Shown here one piece after another: positions 1 to 8,762 of a stretch of 64,000 nt of DNA (the stretch's first letter is position 1; the number at the start of each line of letters is the position of its first letter). The notes under the pieces were generated by a model, which saw only the letters and a list, made by a program, of their open reading frames with translations, ran no database searches and was not told the DNA's origin. The stretch is from Thioalkalivibrio sp. ALJ16 (GTDB lineage Bacteria; Pseudomonadota; Gammaproteobacteria; Ectothiorhodospirales; Ectothiorhodospiraceae). The stretch spans positions 62,001 through 126,000 of the forward strand of contig NZ_KB898038.1 of NCBI RefSeq assembly GCF_000377345.1, written 5' to 3'. A program made the translations under genes and the position numbers.

Positions 1-185
1 ATGTGGACCAACATCAGCTCGGAATAGCTCCCTGGGTTCGTCAGGCGCAGGTGAGCCACCGGGCCATCGGAAGGCTCGACGTACGCCGGAATAAACACCC
101 GCGCCAAGCCGGAGGTTGCAAGGCAGCCCTGCAGCCCCGCCGCCAGTAACACTGCAATCAAGACCAAACCCAGCTTCTTGTACAT
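1..185 (-). CDS. Lipoprotein, N-terminal fragment (runs off window)
   Basis: The minus strand opens with an ATG at 185 and has no stop to the window edge, so only the first 61 codons are present. The product begins MYKKLGLVLIAVLLAAG followed by LQGC, a good lipobox with Cys at residue 21, so an exported lipoprotein is likely. AGGA precedes the start by a few bases. The mature part (ATSGLARVFIPAYVEPSDG...) contains no domain I recognise. Function is unknown. Confidence 0.6.
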   Translation of the reverse strand, partial: MYKKLGLVLIAVLLAAGLQGCLATSGLARVFIPAYVEPSDGPVAHLRLTNPGSYSELMLVH

Positions 186-681
186 GTTCCTGTCCCCAAT
201 GATCCCTGTTGGATAAAGCCGAACCCGAAGCGCTCGAACTGCCCCCCGGTCTTGTGTTTCTGCCGTGCCCGCAGAGCCGCCCGTCCGGGCGAAAAACGCC
301 AGGCAGACAACAACACCTGCGGATACAACCTGTCGCCGGGCGGGCAGAAACTTGCGCGAGCCCATGCGCACCTTTGTGGTCGGCCAGGGTCGGTACCAGC
401 CGCCACCACGGGAATTATTGAAGTATTTTGCCCACCAATGCCACTACAGGCGTGAAGGCTTCGCGACCGCCCCCGAAAGCCCGGGCGGGGAACGCGGCCC
501 CGCGCCCCGATCCGCCCGGTAGACGCGCGCCCGATCTGGGGTATGCTGCAGGCATGCCCCGGCTATCGCCCGCCATCGGCAGCGGCCGGGATTACGGCAC
601 CCGCGCGGGCGTCGGGGAGCACCGCGAACCACGCGGCGCCGCAGCCCGATGCCGCGCGCGTTAACCAGGAGCCACACCGTC
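186..681. other. Intergenic spacer between divergent genes
   Basis: No convincing coding sequence. GC-rich spacer between the divergent lipoprotein fragment and the amidohydrolase. A possible plus-strand promoter is TAGACG (520-525), 16 bp, TATGCT (542-547). It would give the amidohydrolase mRNA a leader of about 125 bases. Short open frames here lack ribosome-binding sites and protein-like composition. Confidence 0.3.
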
Positions 682-2148
682 ATGGGCATGGCCTGTTGTG
701 CACCGCACGGCGCGAGTGTCGCCATCAACCCCTGCCACTGTGGCGCGGCCCATACCCAGGCGGCCCTCCGGCGCATCGAGGCCGACCTGAACCGGCGCCA
801 GTTCCTCGGCGGTGCCGCCGCCGTGCTGGGGATGTTCGCGGGCTTCGGCCTCGCCCCGCGCGAGGTCAAGGCCGGTGAACCCGGGCAACCGCTGCTGCTC
901 ACCCACCTGCGACTGTTCGACGGCGAAACCCTCGAGCTGCGCGAAGACGTGGACATCCTGATCGAGGACGGCCGCATCGCCGCACTACCCCGACGCGGCG
1001 AGGGCCCGACCGCCGCACGCACAATCGACTGCGGCGGGCGCGCGGTCATCCCCGGCCTGATCGACGCCCACTGGCACAGCACGCTGGTCGGCGTTAGCCA
1101 GATGACCGCCATGACCGCGGACATCGGCTTCCTGCACCTGATGGCCGGGCGCGAGGCCGGCGCGACCCTGATGCGCGGCTTCACCACCGTGCGCGATCTC
1201 GGCGGCCCGGCCTTCGGCCTGAAGATGGCCATTGACCGCGGCGCGGTGGCCGGCCCGCGCATCTTCCCCTGCGGCGCGATGATCTCCCAGACCTCCGGGC
1301 ACGGCGATTTTCGCCAGCGCCACGAATTGCCACGCATGCCGAGCACCCCGCCGAGTTACATCGAGAGCAGCGGTGTCGCTGCAATCGCCGATGGCGTGGA
1401 CGAGGTGCTGCGCCGCACCCGGGAACAGTTGATGCAAGGCGCCAGCCAGATCAAGATCATGGCCGGGGGCGGCGTCTCCAGCCTGTACGACCCGCTGGAC
1501 ACCGCCCAGTACCTGGAAGAGGAGATGCGTGCCGCCGTGCGCGCCGCCGCCGACTGGGGCACCTACGTATGCGCCCATGTCTACACGCCGCAGGGCATCC
1601 AGCGCGCGATCCGTGCCGGGGTGCGTTCCATCGAGCACGGCCAGCTCGCCGACGAGGAGACGGTGCGCATGATGGCGGATGCCAACGTGTGGTGGAGCAT
1701 CCAGCCCTTCCTGGACGACGAAGACGCCAACCCCAAGACGGACCCCGTCTCCCGGGCCAAGCAGCTCCAGGTGAGCGCGGGCACCGAGCGCGCCTTCGAA
1801 CTGGGCCGCCAGTATGGCGTGCCCATGGCCTTCGGGACCGACATCCTGTTCAGCCCCGAGGGCGCCGCCAGCCAGGGCCGCCAGCTGGCCAAGCTGACCC
1901 GCTTCATGCCCCCGCTGGAGGCCCTGCACATGGCCACCGGCGCGGCCGGCCAACTGCTCGCCCTGTCCGGCGACCGCGCCCCCTACCCCGGCCGCCTCGG
2001 CGTCATCGCCGAAGGAGCCCTGGCCGACCTGCTCGTGGTCGATGCCGACCCGGCGGCCGGCCTGGACTGGCTGGATGCACCCGACGACCACCTGCACCTG
2101 ATCATGAAGGGCGGCAGCATCGTCCGGAACGAACTGGACCGCACCTGA
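682..2148 (+). CDS. Tat-exported metal-dependent amidohydrolase
   Basis: 488-residue member of the amidohydrolase superfamily, closest in feel to imidazolonepropionase/Xaa-Pro dipeptidase-like hydrolases; the substrate cannot be read from sequence. All metal-ligand positions are present: HWH at 130-132, the candidate carboxylated Lys258 in QIKIMAGG, His299, His319 in SIEHGQ and Asp387 in FGTDI. A twin-arginine signal (NRRQFLGG, Arg38-Arg39, then a hydrophobic stretch) predicts folded export to the periplasm. ATG 682 is preferred over the upstream ATG 649 because AGGAG lies at 667-671. The 37 residues before the twin arginines are unusually long and carry four Cys (CC and CHC). It stands alone, convergent with the next gene. 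Confidence 0.8.
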   Translation: MGMACCAPHGASVAINPCHCGAAHTQAALRRIEADLNRRQFLGGAAAVLGMFAGFGLAPREVKAGEPGQPLLLTHLRLFDGETLELREDVDILIEDGRIAALPRRGEGPTAARTIDCGGRAVIPGLIDAHWHSTLVGVSQMTAMTADIGFLHLMAGREAGATLMRGFTTVRDLGGPAFGLKMAIDRGAVAGPRIFPCGAMISQTSGHGDFRQRHELPRMPSTPPSYIESSGVAAIADGVDEVLRRTREQLMQGASQIKIMAGGGVSSLYDPLDTAQYLEEEMRAAVRAAADWGTYVCAHVYTPQGIQRAIRAGVRSIEHGQLADEETVRMMADANVWWSIQPFLDDEDANPKTDPVSRAKQLQVSAGTERAFELGRQYGVPMAFGTDILFSPEGAASQGRQLAKLTRFMPPLEALHMATGAAGQLLALSGDRAPYPGRLGVIAEGALADLLVVDADPAAGLDWLDAPDDHLHLIMKGGSIVRNELDRT

Positions 2149-2236
2149 TCCGCATAGGCGTAGATCAGGACACCCACCTTGCTCGGGAGACAGGACGCAA
2201 CGCTTCGCTCGATTCGCGTTTACTCGGCGCCCCCCT

Positions 2237-5056
2237 TCAGATGTCCCCGAACACTTCCGACGCGGGCACCGGGTGGCTCAGGTGGTAGCCCTGTCCAAAG
2301 GCAACCCGGTAGTCCTGCAGGATGGGAATAATCGCCTCCTGATCAACGAATTCAGCGATCGCCTCCTTGCCAAGGCCAACAGCAAGATCTGCGATCGCCC
2401 GGACAATGACCCGACTGTCATGGTCATCCACCAGTTTACGAGTAAAGCTTCCGTCGATCTTGATGTAGTCCACTGGCAGCTGGCCCAGGTAGTGGAAACT
2501 GCTGAACCCCACACCAAAGTCATCCAGCGCCGTGCGGCAGCCAAGCTCGCGCATGCCGGTCAACACACCCCGAGCCGTAGAAAAGTCGCTGACGGCCGCG
2601 GTCTCGGTCACTTCCAGGATGAGTTGCCGTGGGTTGGCACCACTGGCGCGTAACTCCTCGGCCAGGTAATCAGTAAGGTAATCGTCACGTAATGACTGTC
2701 CGGAAAGGTTCACGGCCAGACTGATCTCTTCGTCCTGAATCCTTCCCAACAACTGCAGCGCCGCGCGCAGCACCCAACGATCCAGCTGCACGATCTGACC
2801 ACTGCGCTCGGCAAAGGGGATAAAACGTCCCGGCATCAGTAACTCGCCTTCATCACCGTGCATGCGCAGCAGCACCTCATAGTGACGCACGCTGCGGTCA
2901 CTCAGGCGCACAATGGGCTGAACCATCAGCTCAAAGGTGTTGGTCTTCAGGGCCTTGTGCAACTGATCCACCCAGAAGACCCGCTGCTCCAGTTCATCCC
3001 TGACGTCTTCCACCGCGTGCAGCAAGTGCCAGCGTTGAGGCCCTCCCTCTTTCGCCTGGTACATCGCCACATCGGCGCTTGCCATCAGCTCGGCAGGCGT
3101 AGCGCCGTGCTCCGGGAAACGGGCAATACCGATGCTGGCCGACACTCGATGGCGCTGCTCACCGATAGCGAGGTCCACATCCTCCAGCAGCTTCACCACG
3201 TATTGCGCCACGTACATGGCCTGATCGTCGCTCGCGCCCTCCAGCAACAGGGCGAACTCGTCACCGCCCAGGCGCGCGATTACGCCGCGGTACCCCAGAT
3301 ACTCGTACAGGGTATGGCCCACTCGGCGCAGCAACTCGTCCCCGGCGTGGTAGCCCCGTAGCTCGTTCACATCCCGGAACTGATCCAGGTCCATCAACAG
3401 GACGGCGCCATGGGCACCCTTGGCAAGGGCCTGATCCAGCGCCTCATGGAAGTAGCGGCGATTGTAGAGTTCGGTGAGCGGATCGCGCTGGGCCAGCCAG
3501 GTCAGTCGAGCCTCGGCGGCCTTGCGTTCGCTGATGTCCAGCCCCACGGAGATCCGGCCCGGCTCATCCCCGGGAAGCGGCGCGTGGTACCAAACGACCA
3601 CCCGTTCCTCACCACCGGGCGTGCGCAACGAACGTTCTTCCTCCCCCTTCTGGGCATCTCCATCCAGGATGGCAGATCCGATGGGCAGGACCTCATCAAA
3701 CGTCCGGCCGATCAAGTCCTCCTCGGAATGCTCCAGAACGCTCGTCGTGTATTCATTGACCAGGGTGATCCGCCCGTCCGAATCCTGGCTGATGATAAAC
3801 ACCCGTGCCGTATCCAGAAGGCTACCGATGAAATCGCGCTCGCGCGCCAGAGCCTGAATCTGCGCCGCCAGCTGCTGATCCCGGTTCTGCACCGTCCCCT
3901 CCAGGGTCTCCAGCTGATCGGCCAGATCCAGGGTCGTGGTCTCCAGTTCATCAATCTCGTCCTGAAACCGCCGGCGCGGTTCCGGAATCACCTCCCGGGT
4001 TCGTTCGAAGCCACCGCTGGCCAGCCCGGGCAGCACCTCAGCCAGTCGATGCAGGCGCCGCATCGGTGGCCATACGATCAGCAACACGATCACCTCCGCG
4101 ATCACCCAACCGGTCATCCCGGCGAGGAACAGGTTACGGGTGTGCTCCCGGATGGCAGCGACCTGAAAGGTGATATCCGAGAGCGACAGCAAGTACCCCT
4201 CGACATCGGTATCCGTACCGTCCTCGCCCGCAAGCGGGAGCGCCTGGATCTCCAGAACCCGCGATCCATCCTTAAACGTCACTGGGTCCCGAGACAGCGA
4301 GGACCACGCCACCTCCTCGGCCATGGCGCGCAGGGTCGGCAACGTCTGTTCGATCCGGGTGATCGCCAGGAGATGGCCGCCCCATTCCGGCACCTGACGG
4401 AGCGGATCCCCTGTCTCGGGCTGCCCTGCGCTGCGCAATAACAGGGCAACCTCACTGCCGGATACGTTACGGACCTGTTGGGTGAGATCGGCCAGGGACC
4501 GGGAAACCAGCACAGTCCCCGCCATTTCTCCATCCACCAGCACCGGTACCAGACTGTGAATAAGACAGTCGGCGGCGCAGCGCAGATCGCTGTGAGGCTG
4601 CTCCGTGTCGCGGAGCCGATCCAGCCATTCTTCGACGAGCCCAGGCGTCAGGCTCTCGTCGTCACCTCGGCTGGAGAGCAAACGCCCCGATTCGAGATAG
4701 ATCCGGACCTGCGCCACCCCGGCGTCCAGTTCCAACGTGGGCCATTGGGTCGCCAGCACCTGACCGGCCAGCATCCTGTCTCGCTGCTCGAGCGCCCGCG
4801 ACAAGCCCGGCGCCGCCGCCACCACGGCTGCCAATTGCTGCAGGCTGTCCTCGGCGCGTTCCAGCGCCAGCCGCATCTCGCGCTGCTCGCGGGCTTGGCT
4901 GTCCTCGCGCTCCTGCTGGAACTGGCTTTCCAGGATGTCATGGCCCAGCGTGGTAATCAGCGCTACCAGCCCAACCAGCACCAGACTGGTCAGCACAATA
5001 AGGCGCCCCGTGAGTCCCACCCGGATGCGCGAATGCGGCGTGCGTTGCTTCGTCAT
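2237..5056 (-). CDS. Membrane-bound PAS-GGDEF-EAL protein
   Basis: About 939 residues; predicted cyclic-di-GMP synthesis/degradation enzyme of the inner membrane. A transmembrane segment near 19-39, a periplasmic sensor region of roughly 270 residues and a second segment near 309-332 are followed by a coiled coil, a PAS domain (about 410-515), GGDEF (intact motif at 598-602) and EAL (EVLLR at 728-732 in place of EAL, DDFG at 846-849). No RxxD inhibitory site precedes GGDEF. It is the last gene of a three-gene run, 35 bp after the porin gene, so it may sense something delivered by the upstream periplasmic protein. ATG 5056 is used; GTG 5059 is the alternative start. Confidence 0.85.
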   Translation of the reverse strand: MTKQRTPHSRIRVGLTGRLIVLTSLVLVGLVALITTLGHDILESQFQQEREDSQAREQREMRLALERAEDSLQQLAAVVAAAPGLSRALEQRDRMLAGQVLATQWPTLELDAGVAQVRIYLESGRLLSSRGDDESLTPGLVEEWLDRLRDTEQPHSDLRCAADCLIHSLVPVLVDGEMAGTVLVSRSLADLTQQVRNVSGSEVALLLRSAGQPETGDPLRQVPEWGGHLLAITRIEQTLPTLRAMAEEVAWSSLSRDPVTFKDGSRVLEIQALPLAGEDGTDTDVEGYLLSLSDITFQVAAIREHTRNLFLAGMTGWVIAEVIVLLIVWPPMRRLHRLAEVLPGLASGGFERTREVIPEPRRRFQDEIDELETTTLDLADQLETLEGTVQNRDQQLAAQIQALARERDFIGSLLDTARVFIISQDSDGRITLVNEYTTSVLEHSEEDLIGRTFDEVLPIGSAILDGDAQKGEEERSLRTPGGEERVVVWYHAPLPGDEPGRISVGLDISERKAAEARLTWLAQRDPLTELYNRRYFHEALDQALAKGAHGAVLLMDLDQFRDVNELRGYHAGDELLRRVGHTLYEYLGYRGVIARLGGDEFALLLEGASDDQAMYVAQYVVKLLEDVDLAIGEQRHRVSASIGIARFPEHGATPAELMASADVAMYQAKEGGPQRWHLLHAVEDVRDELEQRVFWVDQLHKALKTNTFELMVQPIVRLSDRSVRHYEVLLRMHGDEGELLMPGRFIPFAERSGQIVQLDRWVLRAALQLLGRIQDEEISLAVNLSGQSLRDDYLTDYLAEELRASGANPRQLILEVTETAAVSDFSTARGVLTGMRELGCRTALDDFGVGFSSFHYLGQLPVDYIKIDGSFTRKLVDDHDSRVIVRAIADLAVGLGKEAIAEFVDQEAIIPILQDYRVAFGQGYHLSHPVPASEVFGDI

Positions 5057-5091
5057 CACCAGGTGCCCGTTCTATTGCATTCCCGCCGGTT

Positions 5092-6312
5092 TCAAAAACG
5101 CAGGGAGAGCTGCAACATCAGCATATTCCAGCGCTTCCGGGTCTCGGATGGGTCGGGATTGTCACCGGATGGCAACCAGCCCGTGCCTTCGACGTGGTGA
5201 TACTCCGCCCCCAGCATGACCTGCGGGTGCGGATACCAGCGCAAGCCAACGGTCCAGTCTTCGGCGTAGCGTGCATGTGCCGGCAGGCCAGTGGCGGCCG
5301 CAAAACCGCGTCCGGAACGGTCACTGCGATCCGCCACCAGGCTGTCGTAACGAATCAACCACTCCCAGTCGTCATTGAAACGACGCGTGTACTGCAGATA
5401 CCAACTCTCCCCGGTGATATCGAAATCGGCCCCGAGCTCGCTTAGTCCCTCCATGCTGGAATGACGCAACGCATATTCACCGGTCAGGCTCCACAATGGC
5501 TGGTTGTACTGGAGGGAAAGAATCCAGGGCTCGAATTCAAACTGCCCGTCGCCCCCGCCATCGCGCTCAAAGCGTGCCTTGACCTGAGCGGCACTCAGTC
5601 CAGCGACCACACGGCCACCGTCATGCTCGTAGAGCAGCTGCGCGATCGTCGAGTTACGCGGCTCGATGGAACCCGGGACGTTATCCAGTCGCAGCGCCCC
5701 CTGTAGGTCGTCATCGACCTGAGGCCGTCCGAACCCGACCTCGCCGCGCAGGAGCCCGGCATCGCCTATCCGCTCCTCGAAATAGGCCTTGCCACCGTCC
5801 GAGGCCAGCGCCAACGAGCGGGCACGATCGAAATAAATGGATTGAGGCAGGAGGATGCCCGGCCGGGTAAAGGGCATATCGCGGGTTTGGTTGTAGAGGC
5901 CGAAAGGATTCTTCACTCGCCCTAGCTGCACACCCACCGTTCGCTCGGGCCCGGATAGCGCCTGGTAGTCGAGCAAACCATGATCCAGTTTCGGCCGGCC
6001 ACCATCCCCGATCTCCCCGGCACGCCGGCTGAGCACTTGCGCCGATAGCAGCACGTCTTCGCGGGGCCGCAGGGAGGCGTTAGCCCCAAGCTCCGTGAAG
6101 TCGAAGCTGCCGCCGCCGTCGCTGCTGGATCCGAAAAAGTTGTTGTAGTCCGTCGTCACCCAGCCCTGACTGAGAAACCCGTGCAGCTGCAAGCTCCCCA
6201 GCGCACCCTCGTCGGCCATCGCCGGGCCAGCCGCCGATGACGCAATCAGTAGCAGGGTCCCGCCCAGGGCAGGCCGCACCTTATTCCATCTCGATGACTT
6301 GGATACGCTCAT
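5092..6312 (-). CDS. Outer-membrane beta-barrel porin
   Basis: 406 residues. It starts MSVSKSSRWNKVRPALGGTL with a classical signal peptide ending near PAMA-DE, and continues with many alternating amphipathic strands (LHGFLSQGW, GVQLGRVKNPFGLYNQ, SLQYNQPLWSLTGEYAL) and a terminal Phe (LSLRF), typical of outer-membrane barrels. AAGGAG lies seven bases before ATG 6312, which excludes the longer upstream frame. The start overlaps the end of the preceding PstS-like gene by 32 bases, implying translational coupling. Substrate specificity cannot be assigned. Confidence 0.75.
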   Translation of the reverse strand: MSVSKSSRWNKVRPALGGTLLLIASSAAGPAMADEGALGSLQLHGFLSQGWVTTDYNNFFGSSSDGGGSFDFTELGANASLRPREDVLLSAQVLSRRAGEIGDGGRPKLDHGLLDYQALSGPERTVGVQLGRVKNPFGLYNQTRDMPFTRPGILLPQSIYFDRARSLALASDGGKAYFEERIGDAGLLRGEVGFGRPQVDDDLQGALRLDNVPGSIEPRNSTIAQLLYEHDGGRVVAGLSAAQVKARFERDGGGDGQFEFEPWILSLQYNQPLWSLTGEYALRHSSMEGLSELGADFDITGESWYLQYTRRFNDDWEWLIRYDSLVADRSDRSGRGFAAATGLPAHARYAEDWTVGLRWYPHPQVMLGAEYHHVEGTGWLPSGDNPDPSETRKRWNMLMLQLSLRF

Positions 6313-6880
6313 CCAGGTACTCCTTTGTGAGGTAGCCAACCGCGCCGGGCGTGGAGCCCACACGCTCATGCATCTCCGACAGAGATCCCACTCGACGGGG
6401 TGCCTGGCCGGTGCCGGAAAATACCGCTCGGTCCCACGCGAGGCGTAATTGATGGGGGAACACCCCGAGCTCTTCCTTCGCAAAGCGCACATGCACGGGG
6501 TCGTTGTCCCCCAGCACAAACACGCGCGCGATCTCGCCGTCCGGCCAGCTGCGCTGGCGCATACCAAACAAGGCCCGGGTCGTGTCGCGGGTCAGGGTCT
6601 GCGTCGCCACGCTTGGATGGGCGACCACGAATACCGCTTCATCATCCGCCTTGGACAGACCTGTGATGCCGAAAGCGGCACCCACCCAGAGCGCGATGAA
6701 CAGCCGAAGCACGCCGCGTCGAGCAGGGACGCACGCACCAGCGGATCCCGCAGAGGGAAGACTACGGTTAGCAGGACAGATGATGGGCGCTCCCTTTCCT
6801 GTCAGGCATCCGGAGGAACCGGACCCATGGCGTGAATCAGCCGCATCTCGCCGGTCCTGACATTCCCGGATACGAAACAT
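6281..6880 (-). CDS. PstS-like periplasmic substrate-binding domain protein
   Basis: Small phosphate-binding-protein-like domain (PBP-like family), about 120 residues in the mature part: VVAHPSVATQTLTRDTTRALF, RQRSWPDGE and TPGAVGYLT match the fold's usual motifs. No permease or ATPase gene is nearby, so it probably acts as a sensor or carrier rather than in uptake. The ATG at 6880 has a strong GGAG site but leaves a 56-residue polar leader before a good signal peptide (VLRLFIALWVGAAFG). A GTG at 6712 would start right at that signal peptide but lacks a clear ribosome-binding site. First gene of the run with the porin and the GGDEF/EAL gene. Confidence 0.65.
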   Translation of the reverse strand: MFRIRECQDRRDAADSRHGSGSSGCLTGKGAPIICPANRSLPSAGSAGACVPARRGVLRLFIALWVGAAFGITGLSKADDEAVFVVAHPSVATQTLTRDTTRALFGMRQRSWPDGEIARVFVLGDNDPVHVRFAKEELGVFPHQLRLAWDRAVFSGTGQAPRRVGSLSEMHERVGSTPGAVGYLTKEYLDERIQVIEME

Positions 6881-7010
6881 CGGTCTCCTTCGCGGGCTTG
6901 TCAGGACTACAACACTCAAACTCAGGATTGTACTTGGCTGCTCACCGAAATCTACTCGCCTGCGCGCCGGGTTCCACCTTCGAGCTTCGTATTATCAAGA
7001 ATTCAAGAAC

Positions 7011-7950
7011 GGGGTCGGACCTCGCTACCTGACTGTTTCAAATTGAATTTTCAGTCAAGAAGCCGTCTATGCATGCCTTATAGGCCATTTTCATGGTCAA
7101 AACTGCCCGTCCATAGCATAGCTCGCGGCATCCTCACGAACGCACGCCGTATCCCCCAACTCTTCCACCTCGCGGCCCGGCGAGCGTATCCCCAACGCCT
7201 TCTGCACTTCGTCCACATACGGCCGACTACCCACGGCCACGGACGTCGTCCAGCGACCGTCCCGGCTGGCACAATCCGACGCAAGCGCATCGTCTACCCA
7301 CATTCGATGACATTCCCTCAGCTCAAGGAATGAACCGATCTCCAGCGACTCCAGCAGTGCTTGCTGGTCTGTTACGCGATATCGATCCCGAGGGTCCTGG
7401 ATCTCTCGATAACCGCTCGCTTCCCACTCACGCGGATGCTGCACCACCCCTGCCCGGACCATGTTCAGGTCGATGTACACCACACAACGCGCCAGATGGG
7501 GGCCAGTCTCTACCGCCGTGGCATGGTAGCGGTCCTCCCAGAACGCGCCCTTCCGGCCCTTGCGCCGGTTGTAAGCCTGACCGACTCGCCCCGCGATCAA
7601 CTGCATGGCCCGCGGGATCTCGCCGCGGCCCTCATCCCGCACCAGCAGGTGCACGTGGTTGGACGTGACGATGTAATTCAACACGCACAGCCCATACCGT
7701 CGCCGCGCTTGATACAACCAGTACCGCCACAACCGGCGATCGCACGCGAACTTCAGTAGAAACTCCTGCTTATGGCACCGGTGCGTGATATGCCAGACAT
7801 GGCCCGGCAAGTGATGGCGATTCGCACGTGGCATGGCTTCCCTCCCTGGAAGGCCGATTTCCCGGCCAAAATGGTCGCGATAAGCTCCAATTACACCCTT
7901 TCTAGACCATTTTCCTTCTATCTTTCCGTGGGTTACCGTGGTCCGACCCC
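7011..7950. repeat. Inverted repeats flanking RAYT copy 1
   Basis: GGGGTCGGACC at 7011-7021 and its reverse complement at 7940-7950 bracket the first transposase gene. A third, one base shorter copy lies at 8486-8495 upstream of the second, truncated transposase. Bases 7889-7953 and 8441-8497 are near-identical upstream segments. These are probably the REP-type ends recognised by the RAYT. Confidence 0.6.
7097..7834 (-). CDS. REP-associated tyrosine transposase (RAYT, IS200/Y1-like)
   Basis: 245 residues. Opens MPRANRHHLPGHVWHITHRC, and has the metal-binding HVH of the Y1 transposase family in NHVHLLV and a downstream AYNRRKGRKGAFWEDRY block typical of RAYTs. Such single-copy transposases mobilise REP palindromes rather than a full insertion sequence. 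It looks full length and is bracketed by the inverted GGGGTCGGACC elements. A truncated near-identical copy follows at 8033-8380. Confidence 0.85.
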   Translation of the reverse strand: MPRANRHHLPGHVWHITHRCHKQEFLLKFACDRRLWRYWLYQARRRYGLCVLNYIVTSNHVHLLVRDEGRGEIPRAMQLIAGRVGQAYNRRKGRKGAFWEDRYHATAVETGPHLARCVVYIDLNMVRAGVVQHPREWEASGYREIQDPRDRYRVTDQQALLESLEIGSFLELRECHRMWVDDALASDCASRDGRWTTSVAVGSRPYVDEVQKALGIRSPGREVEELGDTACVREDAASYAMDGQF

Positions 7951-8032
7951 GCTATTTCAACCCGCCTCAGACCGTCAAGAAATCATGGGTGTCCTCTTCT
8001 TCGGCGTGTGGAAAAGATGGGTGTCCTCTTCT

Positions 8033-8380
8033 TCTCGCCAGATGGGTGCCGGTCTCTACCGCCGTGGCGTGATAGCGGTCCTCCCAGAACGCCCCCTTCC
8101 GGCCCTTTCGTCGGTTGTAAGCCTGGCCGACCCGCCCCGCGATCAACTGCATGGCCCGCGGGATCTCGCTACGGCCCTCATCCCGCACCAGCAGATGCAC
8201 GTGGTTAGACGTCACGATGTAGTTCAGCACACACAGCCCGTAGCGCCGCCGCGCCTGATACAGCCAGTACCGCCATAACCGGCGGTCGCGCGCAAACTTC
8301 AGCAGAAACTCCTGCTTATGGCACCGGTGTGTGATATGCCAGACATGGCCCGGCAAATGATGGCGATTCGCCCGTGGCAT
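8033..8380 (-). pseudogene. Truncated RAYT copy
   Basis: From ATG 8380 the product is almost identical to the first 116 residues of the RAYT at 7097-7834, then diverges abruptly after THLAR at about 8033 into unrelated sequence that stops at 7967. The C-terminal half, including the YIDLNMVRAG block of the intact copy, is missing, so this is a nonfunctional duplicate. Confidence 0.8.
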
Positions 8381-8478
8381 GACTTCCCTCCCTGGAAGGC
8401 CCATTTCCTAGCCAAAATCGCCGCGATAAGCTCGAATTATACCCTTTCTAGACCATTTTCCTTCGATCTTTCTGAGGC

Positions 8479-8661
8479 TTACCGTGGTCCGACCCACTGC
8501 TGTCCGCGCAGGCGCTCCAGCACCCAGCCGCGCCGGTCCTCGTAGCTCTTGCCCGAATAGGAATCCTCGCCACACAGGAACGCGCGGCGAACACAGCGAC
8601 AAATACAGTGGTAATACGGCGTCGTCTCGACCGAGACGAGCTCCTTCCTGGCTCGCGTCAT
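8479..8661 (-). pseudogene. Fragment of a different IS200-like transposase
   Basis: The first about 53 residues (MTRARKELVSVETTPYYHCI, then CRCVRRAFLCGED) match the start of a second RAYT-type family. The frame then runs into the GGTCCGACCC repeat and ends. The catalytic HxH and Tyr regions are lost. Remnant only. Confidence 0.6.
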
Positions 8662-8762
8662 CTCCGGACCCTCCCTGGTCCATGCACTCCCCCTGAAACC
8701 TAGACAGCCCGCCTCAGACCGTCAAGAAATCATGGGTATCCTCTTCTTTCGCTATTAGTCCG

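Larger units (their letters stand above)
7961..8748. repeat. 41-bp direct repeats bracketing the broken RAYT copies
   Basis: About 41 bp starting CCCGCCTCAGACCGTCAAGA occurs at 7961-8001 and again at 8708-8748 with one or two mismatches. A shorter piece (ATGGGTGTCCTCTTCTTC) is repeated again near 8018-8035. The arrangement suggests duplication or recombination between repeat copies that truncated the transposases between them. Confidence 0.6.

Noticed and set aside
444-1346. 300-residue minus-strand frame opposite the amidohydrolase
   Set aside because: Ser/Arg/Pro-rich shadow without ribosome-binding site; the opposite strand holds a gene with all catalytic residues.
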